Part shown: positions 24,591 to 31,621 of the stretch, piece by piece | How the letters are laid out: each line of letters begins with the position of its first letter | How positions within the stretch are numbered: the first letter of the stretch is position 1 | NCBI GenBank assembly: GCA_003550305.1 | Contig: QKYT01000667.1 | Span: forward strand, 31,973 to 63,593 | DNA: 31,621 nt | Origin: Glomus cerebriforme | Lineage: Eukaryota > Glomeromycota > Glomeromycetes > Glomerales > Glomeraceae | Direction of reading: 5' to 3' | Notes under the pieces: model-generated | The model's database searches: none | What the model saw: only the letters and a program-made list of their open reading frames with translations | Told to the model about the DNA's origin: nothing | Translations under genes and position numbers: made by a program

Positions 24591-27364
24591 CTACATAAAA
24601 TACATGACTTTTAACAATTCAGGTTTCACATCGCCATAAGCAACCTCAATATCTCCTTCCGTAGATGATTCTTCGTTGAAATTATCGCCATTTATGTGGA
24701 AACGAGCTCGACTGCAAACAAGATGAGCATAATAAACTGGAGGAACTAAAGAAACTACTCGAGTACATCGCGCGTATATATAGCATAAGTTATACGACAA
24801 AGTTTGAAGTGAGTCAGGTGTGAACTTATTTTCGTCATATAAAACGTGATAATGAGTAGGTCGACACGTTCCTTGTAATCCAGCTTGACTTTGTAAATAA
24901 AAATCAAATTCTACGGGATGAACAACCCCGGTTTCCACGATGGTACCAGGAAGACAGTTTCCAGTTCGATCCGTGTCTCTCTTGTCAATTGGGAAGAAAC
25001 GTGCATGGTGGCGTTTTTGAACAATTACGAATGTAATTGTAGGCGAATACTTTGGATCAAGAGATTGACACGCGGCTAATTATCACGTTAAAGGCAAATA
25101 AATAACATTATTCAAAATAAAATAATAACTAAATAAATTATTATAAGATTGTACATTTCACTGCTTTAATTTCTCCTTTGAGTACTTGTTCAAATTGACC
25201 TTCTGAAACACCATCTCTGTAAAAAAGAATTCTTTCAGGTTTCTTTCCGCTAGTCTGATAGAAGGTTTTTAACATATCTTTAACCATGTTAGCTAATTCT
25301 GAAATAATTTCTGTACGAGAAGTCTGACGTCTTATCGAAGCTGCATAACGAGAAGCTCTATCATCCATAGAAGCACATAGGGCCGCAATCGATGGACGAC
25401 TTGAACCAGGTGGAGGATGTGTCACATCAGCACCCATCAAAATTGAAGGCTTTTCATGAAGAAATGGATTTTGTTTTGGCGAAAGGAAAGAGTTCATTCC
25501 ACCAAGTTTCACATTAATTTTAAGACAGACATTGGCACAATATTGCTTCCCAGCTTGCATCATATGTTTACTTTGAATACATTGAGTAACTACACCAATT
25601 ATTGTATCAGATGCGCGTTTGATAGAACCATAAAGTTGAATACCAGTATTGGGTAAGACACATAAGACTAATTGTGGCCTCAAATTGGCAGCATTTCCAG
25701 CGCGTATCCACGCTTGCTTTAAGCTCTCTTCAACATTTCCTTGAGGGTTTGCATGTAAAATTGGTGGTGTCTTATTGGGAATATTCATGCCAGTATCCGA
25801 GCAAGTGGTAATTAATTCTCGGACAAAACGTTGAACCGATGGTATTGGGAATTCGCGATCCGATCCAAATACTAGAACCGACCAAGATCCAAGTGTAGCA
25901 CCATTAACGACTTTCTTGTATCTCAAATTCCAGACTCCGTCCTTAGGAGCAAAAGTTGCGTCTTTAGAACTAGCATTGTAATTAATCGTAGGTATGGGCA
26001 ATACTCTGGCTTGTACGATGGCCATATCATTTGATACTTTCATTTTAAATTGAGTCATTTGTTCATTATCGCGATAATTAAGTGTATCGAGACCCATCTT
26101 GATTTTATTTGCGCGAATATTTGGCGGTTGGCACGTGAATTTAATCATGTCGGCAGTCTGTCTTTCATTAAGTTTTCGAAGGTAGCGTTGACCCTATTAA
26201 AAGTGAAAAAGAAAATCAAATTTATAAAAGGAAAATAGAATAAATAATGTATATTTACTTACTTCAATAACCTCGCATATTTCCATTGGAAGGAAATTGT
26301 CCTTTTTAACCACAACACAAGGTAAATGTGGATAATTTAGACGCTTATAGGTTTTTTGAAAGTACGAAGCCACATCAGTTGTATGACCATCTGCATCGTC
26401 AAATTTTGTTCGTTGAGCATCCTGGAGAGTGATTTTTGAAATCTTGTAACGTCGTTTGGCATTATTTGAACCACGATGGGTAACGCGAATTTTGAGATTC
26501 TTAAGCTCTTTTTCAAGTTTAACGCGTTCCCTCTCGTTAATTCCTTTACGTAAGTCATCCGGATTTCGTTTTTCAAGCAATTTAACAATAACATTGATTA
26601 GAGGACCACTTTCATAGAACGCGGTCGCACATAAATCAATATTGATCATCATTTTTCCTATGTAATTGATACAATAAAAGGATATCATTTACATACATAT
26701 CAAGATTATCGAAATGGTAAAACATTGAAGATTTACCTGGTGTAGGACGCGCAGATTGATAATACCCTTGCCAAACTTCAACGCTACCAAATAAACTTTT
26801 AGATCCCTCACGTGTATAGAAAGATCTACCAACGGGAACATATTTCATTGAAGGTTTATGTTTAATAAGCACATCCAAAGCCATGATAGCCGTTAAAACA
26901 TTTGAAGTACATTGACCTTTGCCATTCAAAAATCGTTGCAATTCTTTCATATTAATTTCATTTACTTTTTTAAGTTTGATTTTAAAAGCTCTTGGTTGAC
27001 GCTTTGTTGAAGTTGAACCATCATCTTCTGGGAGAATAATATCAAAAGTAGCGGAATCTTTAAAAGGAAGAGGTTCAAAAGTGAAAATATTTTTACGACC
27101 ATCAAAAACGGGTAGGATATTATTAAAATTGCTTTTACTATTCAATTCTTCAAACTCTTGATAAACCTTTCTATTTAATGAGGGAGGTACTTCAGGTGTA
27201 ATAGTAATATCATAATGGTGGATATTCGCTTCAGGGAGTGAAGTAACTTCAAAGAAGTTTGCACGAACACGTATTTCTCGACCTTGGTTACCCAGGGAAG
27301 GTCTTTTAATGAAGTTAGTAACCTTTAGACCTTCAGGAGGAGAGGATATTTTTTTCATTGCCAT
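24591..27364 (-). CDS. Argonaute (slicer-competent small-RNA effector)
   Basis: Binds small RNAs and cleaves or silences matching transcripts. Minus-strand exons 27364-26737, 26657-26263, 26193-25155, 25075-24591, phases consistent, 848 residues (typical 800-950). N domain about 15-160 (begins with PSLGNQGREIRVRANFFEV); L1/DUF1785 with YVPVGRSFYT and GSVEVWQGYYQSARPTPGKM; PAZ about 225-345 with KRLNYPHLPCVVV; MID around 430-560 with LVLCVLPNTGIQLYGSIKR and the Tyr/Lys region KQYCANVCLKIN; PIWI to the C-terminus. Catalytic tetrad: Asp about 597 (MGADVTHPPPG), Glu about 636 (SRTEIISEL), Asp about 668 (FYRDGVSEGQF) and His in THYHVLYD (about 764), so DEDH is intact. It ends LLKVMYFM, like the usual MYF end. 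There is no long RGG or Gln-rich N-terminal tail. Glomeromycotina have many AGO copies (known). Confidence 0.97.
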
Positions 27365-28309
27365 TTTCTACGAACGAAAATAAGGCCGCAAAAAAAATTA
27401 TTTGACGAAAAAGTGTTCGTTGAAGGATAGAGGTTGACGAAGACTGATCATGCACGCGTTAGCAACAGATTGGGTCGAAGGGCAGGGCTTTGATTAGATT
27501 AAAAAGATCAGACTTTCGATATAAATCACATGACAAATTTCTGAACCTGCTTTGACAGAGAAAAAATTTTCGTTATTAAACCATCTATAAAGAGCATAGA
27601 TGATTGATTTTAATAATAATCAGCTGTGTCAATATTAATTAAACATAGGATTTTTTATATTAAAAAATTCTTGCTTAAATTAAAATTTATAAATTATTTT
27701 TATCTATCAATTTTTAATAGAAAACAAATAGATAAAGAACCAATTATATTTAATTTTAGAAATAAAAAAGAGTTATATTAAGATTATTTAAAGATTAGCA
27801 AATTAGTATAAATGTATAATAGCATAAAAATAAAATTTAATGAAATTATATTATACTAAACTACTTTATAATATACTGTAAAAAAAGTTTATTTATTTTA
27901 TTATACCAATATTTAAATATACTGTATATGAAGATTAAAAAAGACTAAAAAAACTATATAATAATGCAAATTAACTTACATTTTAGCTATCAAAATATAA
28001 TAATTACTTGTAATTAATATTTAATAAACTATTAAAATTTAAAAGTTATAAATTTAAAATTTTATAATAAAAAATTTTTTTTTTAACTAATCACAAACAA
28101 TTTTATTAACAAATTAATTATAATACATAAAATAAAAATAATAAATTACAAAAATAGAAATAAATTTCATATTAAAATTGCCTATTTAAACCTTTTTAAA
28201 ATTTTACAATAAGTTTTAATAAGATTTTAATATAAATTTAATATAAATTTAATATTTTTCATATAGGTTTTAGCAGTTAATAAAGAGGTTTTAACAAATA
28301 ATCTTACTT
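27365..28309. promoter_or_regulatory. Argonaute upstream region and AT-rich spacer
   Basis: The first about 230 bp upstream of the Argonaute ATG are less AT-rich and contain GC-containing words (CACGCGTTAGC, GGGCAGGGC near 27454-27487), a plausible core promoter. From 27600 on the DNA is extremely AT-rich without coding signal. Confidence 0.45.
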
Positions 28310-28496
28310 TACAATCAAAACTGGTTATAACAAACTTTTTTATAATGAACTCTAGATATACCAATTTCAAAATTTTTAAATTTTATTAATAGTTCATTAT
28401 AAAAAGTAAGATAGTTCATATAGAAAACATAGTAATTTATATAACAAACTTTTTTTTCTAATAGAATTATCAGTTTGTTATAAAGAGTATTGACTA
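28310..28496. mobile_element. Decayed small inverted-repeat element (Tc1/mariner- or pogo-like MITE)
   Basis: Left end AATCAAAACTGGTTATAACA (from 28313) and the right end reverse-complemented AGTCAATACTCTTTATAACA (from 28495) match at about 20 of 24 positions including the following AACT. TA dinucleotides lie next to both ends (28310-28311, 28495-28496). A second inner pair (TTTTTATAATGAACT at 28336-28352 and AGTTCATTATAAAAA at 28392-28406) is also inverted. No coding capacity. Diverged arms imply an old copy. Confidence 0.45.
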
Positions 28497-29302
28497 TATA
28501 TAAAAAAAAAATCTTAATAAATATTCTAATTTAAAAGATCAGTTAACTTATACTTTATATTAGAAATCTATAACAGGTTAGATTTAGACTACAAATCTAA
28601 TTCAGATTTGATTCAAATCAAATTTGACCTAGTAAATTTATTCTTGATTTTAATTCAAGTCAGATTTAGACTTAGAATATAAATCTGAATTTTTATAAAT
28701 ATTTAAGTAATCCAAAATTTTGAATACAAAATTACTGCATTATAAAATATTAAATATCACAAAAAAAATAAATAAATGATAAAAGAATCTTTAAATACAA
28801 AAAATTTAATGAATAAATAGAATTTATTTATTAAGTTTTTATTAATAAAATAAGAAAAAATGTATTTGTAACATCTTGTTAAATATCTTATTTGTAACAA
28901 CTTTTTTTATTTTTTTTAATAATAAATTATTTTAAATATTTTATAAATAAGATTTCTGTATGTAAAATTCAATTTGAAAAAAACTTTTATTTAATGTAAT
29001 AAAGACAGTTTCATAAATAGCAGTTTTTTGAAATTTTTTAAAAAATTCTTATTTTAGTTACATATCTGATTTTTTATTTTAATTCACTAAACTATTTATA
29101 ACCTGTTCATTTCTAGATTAGATTGGATTGACCGAAAAAATGGATAACCAATCAGATTGTAGTTGCAATTAAGCACAATTTTTGATTGATCAGATTGGTT
29201 TTATCATTTATAATAAATATGATTGGATTTTGCTTTGCTTCATTTTTTTTATATTACGATATGAACCACAAATAAAAAATTTATAATATGCTATGGTTAT
29301 AA
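28497..29302. other. AT-rich spacer with CAGATTT-type repeats
   Basis: 28580-28690 has repeated AGATTTAGACT, CAGATTTGATT and CAAATCAAATTTGA words in both orientations. 29140-29200 has AACCAATCAGATTG opposed by CAGATTGGTT. These may be degenerate ends of the Harbinger-like element that follows. No gene. Confidence 0.4.
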
Positions 29303-30996
29303 ATGTTTTTAAAAGATGAATATGAAGAGGAGAATAAGAGAACTTTAAGTGATGAAGAAAATAATACCATTTTATAAGCAGTTTTAATAAAATGATTAAA
29401 TACACGGTATTTAAAACCAAGATTATATCGCATAGCAAAATCAAGGCATTGGTGATAAAATATTTTTCCATTTTATGATTCTGTTTGATTTAAAAAAATC
29501 TTAAGAATATTTTCACATCATTTTCAACAATTAGCTAACCTTATACAATCCCATCCTGTATTTTCATTATAAGAAAATAAAGCTCAAACTTGTGTTGAAC
29601 TTCAATTAGCTATATTTCTTTTTTGACTTGGATCTACTGGAAGTTTATTTGAGATTTGTTTAAGATTTGAATTAGGTAAAGGGACAGTAATCCTTTATAC
29701 TAAATGAATTATTCAAGCAATTATGATAAAAAAAAAAAAGTTTTGTTAAATGGCCTACTTTAGAAGAGCAGAAGAGTATAAAAAAGTTCATAAGAGATTT
29801 GAAAATTTTGGAAAGCTTAAAAATGTCATTGGTACAGTAGATGGAACATATATCCCTATGAGAAATACTTCAAGTAAAGACCCAGAAGTCTATTTTACTA
29901 GAAAAAAGCATTATGCCATTCATTATTAAGGCATTGTGAATGATAGTAGTATCTTTACTAGTTTTGATATAGGCTAGCCAGGCTCAGTACATGATGTTCA
30001 AGTTTTTAGAAACTTTTCTTTTTATAAAAATTATTTTAATCTTATCCAAGATGATAACTATCTTTTAGGTGATTTAGCTTATCCTATTTCTTCTTTTTTA
30101 ATTCCACCTTTTAAAGATCTAACTTTCAGAAAATATAAAGAATTTAATCAATTTTATTCATGTCATCGAGTTGTAGTAGAAAACACTGGTCAAAAACTGA
30201 TCTATCTTACAAATATCTTATAAATATTGGGTACCNAAAATGCAGAAAATCTGCTATACATCAGGTACCCAATATGTATACTATAAAATTAAAAAAAAAT
30301 ACAATTTATTAATTATCTCACTATCCAGTGATTATAAAAAGATTAAATATAGCTCATTCGATTTGCCTTACTGAGACGAATTGAATGGTACTAATATCAT
30401 ATTTCTAGGTGTGATAGATGCTGAGATATTTGATAAATCAGCATTTTTTATTTATTTTTTTACAATTTATCGCATATCTCAACATCTTTCATATCTAGAA
30501 ATGCGAAATTAGTACCATTTGATACGTCTCAGTGAGACGAATTGAATGAGCTATATTTCATCTTTTTATAATCACTGGATAGCGAGATAATTAATAAATT
30601 GTATTTTTTAATTCTATAGTATACATATTAAGTACCTGATGTATAGCAGATTTTCTGCATTTTATGTACCCGATATTTATAAGATATCTGTAAGATAGAT
30701 CAGTTTTTGACTAGTAAAATGCTTTTGGAAAATTAAAAGCAAGATTTAGAATATTAAAGGATCTTGATATTAAAACAGTTAAAATGGAAGTATTGTTTAC
30801 ATATTATACAATAATTTTGCATAACTTTCTAGAAATGAATATGAATATTTGGAAAGTTGATTCTAATGATAATACAGATGATATAGATGATGAAAATNAA
30901 NANGATGATAATCACANATTAAGGACTAGTNATGAAATATTAAAAAGAACTGGGCAGGCTAAAANAAACTTAATTTTTNATCAATATTTTCCATAA
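29303..30996 (+). pseudogene. PIF/Harbinger-type transposase (DDE_Tnp_4) pseudogene
   Basis: Reading on from ATG 29303, family blocks are clear: RYLKPRLYRIAKSRHW, QLAIFL then LGSTGSLFEICLRFELGKG, then VIGTVDGTYIPM (first Asp), YFTRKKHYAIHY, PGSVHDVQVFRNFSFY, LLGDLAYPISSFLIPP (second Asp) and VVVEN (Glu), resuming after an insertion with AFGKLKARFRILKDLD and LHNFLEMN. The catalytic D-D-E residues are all still coded. In-frame stops: TAA 29375, TGA 29393, TGA 29453, TAA 29456, TGA 29486, TAA 29570, TGA 29624, TGA 29705, TAA 29927, TAG 29975. Two compensating frameshifts lie at 29723-29760 around an A-run. A 523-bp foldback element splits it at 30189-30711. Ambiguous bases occur in the last exon-like part. 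It is inactive; the MADF/Myb-like second ORF of PIF elements was not found. Confidence 0.85.
30189..30711. mobile_element. Foldback (long inverted repeat) MITE nested in the transposase pseudogene
   Basis: The left arm, about 30189-30440, starts GTCAAAAACTGATCTATCTT and is repeated in reverse complement at about 30466-30711, ending AGATCAGTTTTTGAC. The arms are about 245 bp, nearly identical apart from scattered changes, with a spacer of about 25 bp. No coding capacity. The flanking sequence makes sense as one transposase frame (VVVEN before, AFGKLKARF after), so it is a later insertion. A clean target duplication is not obvious (ACTG on the left, CTAG on the right), so its superfamily is open. 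One N lies in the left arm. Confidence 0.85.
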
Positions 30997-31621
30997 ATAG
31001 CATATTATTGTACATTTTAATTATCAAATTCATGATAATATATAAATTGAAATAAAAGATTATTGTCAAAAGTGAAAAATAAACTTAGATTTTAAGAATT
31101 TTTAGTTTATTAAATTAATAAATTAATTATTAACTAAATCTTAATAAAAATACATATTAAATTCTTGTTTTCATTATTCACAAAATTTATTATTATTATT
31201 TTTTTTTTTTTGAAGACGCGCTGAATCATGAACTTTATTCTGTAAATTGGTGAACAATGCCCGGAATACAATAACAAATAAAATTAAATAGCTCAGATAT
31301 AAAACCTCCAACTAAATGGAAAATTCCAACGCGTTGCACTTACGTAGTATGAGTCTTCAGAGTGAGGACTGAAAGCAAAATCTCCTTAGATATTAGTATG
31401 CTCTGATTCTCCCTCATACCCCAGTGCTAGCACCAAATAAAAAACCTTTTAATCAGTCCTTCCATATCTCCCTACAATACACTTGGGTCTTCAAACTAGT
31501 ATGATATGTTATAAAAGCCTTCCTTACTTTTGTAAAAAAAATTATAGAAGCTGGCTACTAGTACTAACCTCCAGCATCAGGAATATTTTTAATGTAAAGT
31601 ACTCCGAAAGTCTAACAATAC
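30997..31621. other. Right-end spacer and a compositionally distinct repeat-like block
   Basis: 30997-31200 is AT-rich. From about 31213 to the window edge the sequence is richer in GC than the spacer, with words such as GAAGACGCGCTGAATC, AATGCCCGGAATAC, CAACGCGTTGCACTTACG and CCCCAGTGCTAGCACC (the last holds a small palindrome GTGCTAGCAC). No open frame of note on either strand. It may be the untranslated end of a retroelement or a SINE/LTR-like repeat cut by the window edge. I cannot name it. Confidence 0.35.

Noticed and set aside
29208..29471. 87-codon minus-strand frame
   Set aside because: Antisense of the decayed Harbinger transposase N-terminal part; Ile/Leu/Tyr-rich by base composition.

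Overview
This window reads as nuclear DNA of an AT-rich, intron-rich, early-diverging fungus, most likely an arbuscular mycorrhizal (Glomeromycotina, Rhizophagus-like) genome. The species is my inference. The support is very low GC, many short GT-AG introns (about 40-110 nt) even in small housekeeping genes, two introns in histone H4, a slicer-type Argonaute, kinase-like relics and decayed DNA transposons. All gene models below were spliced by eye from GT/AG sites, frame continuity and family motifs; every multi-exon model given as a full CDS keeps its reading frame through all junctions.

Layout, left to right. (1) 1-1231 minus: 5' part of a CHORD/CS-domain HSP90-SGT1-type co-chaperone, running off the window. 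It shares a short divergent promoter with (2) 1578-3676 plus: bleomycin hydrolase, a papain-like aminopeptidase, 9 exons. (3) 3677-5870: gene-poor stretch with the relic of a protein-kinase-like gene, split at its DFG-like motif by a 706-bp hAT-like non-autonomous element with a perfect 8-bp target duplication. (4) 5871-7137 plus: protein with three 3CxxC-like zinc-binding modules. (5) 8300-9598 minus: F-box protein of FBXO31 type. (6) 9901-11482 minus: secreted cupredoxin domain, one membrane span and a polyQ/proline-rich tail. (7) 13316-13736 plus: CMC1-like twin CX9C mitochondrial protein. (8) 13994-15422 minus: RagA/Gtr1 GTPase of the TORC1 pathway. (9) 16005-16975 plus: unidentified broken or frameshifted gene. 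(10) 17704-19632 minus: Elongin A with a duplicated N-terminal module. (11) 20800-21324 plus: histone H4. (12) 22565-23482 minus: four-unit polyubiquitin. (13) 24591-27364 minus: Argonaute with an intact DEDH slicer site. (14) 27365-31621: repeat-rich right end with a decayed TA-flanked MITE, a PIF/Harbinger transposase pseudogene full of stop codons explainable by C-to-T or G-to-A changes, and a 523-bp foldback element nested inside it.

The genes do not form an operon-like pathway; this is a normal eukaryotic mix. There is a loose ubiquitin/proteostasis theme: polyubiquitin, an FBXO31-like F-box protein (SCF), Elongin A (a BC-box ligase and elongation factor) and the CHORD/CS co-chaperone. 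The silencing factor (Argonaute) is next to a transposon graveyard, which is notable but may be coincidence. I found no tRNA, rRNA, CRISPR or bacterial-type features.
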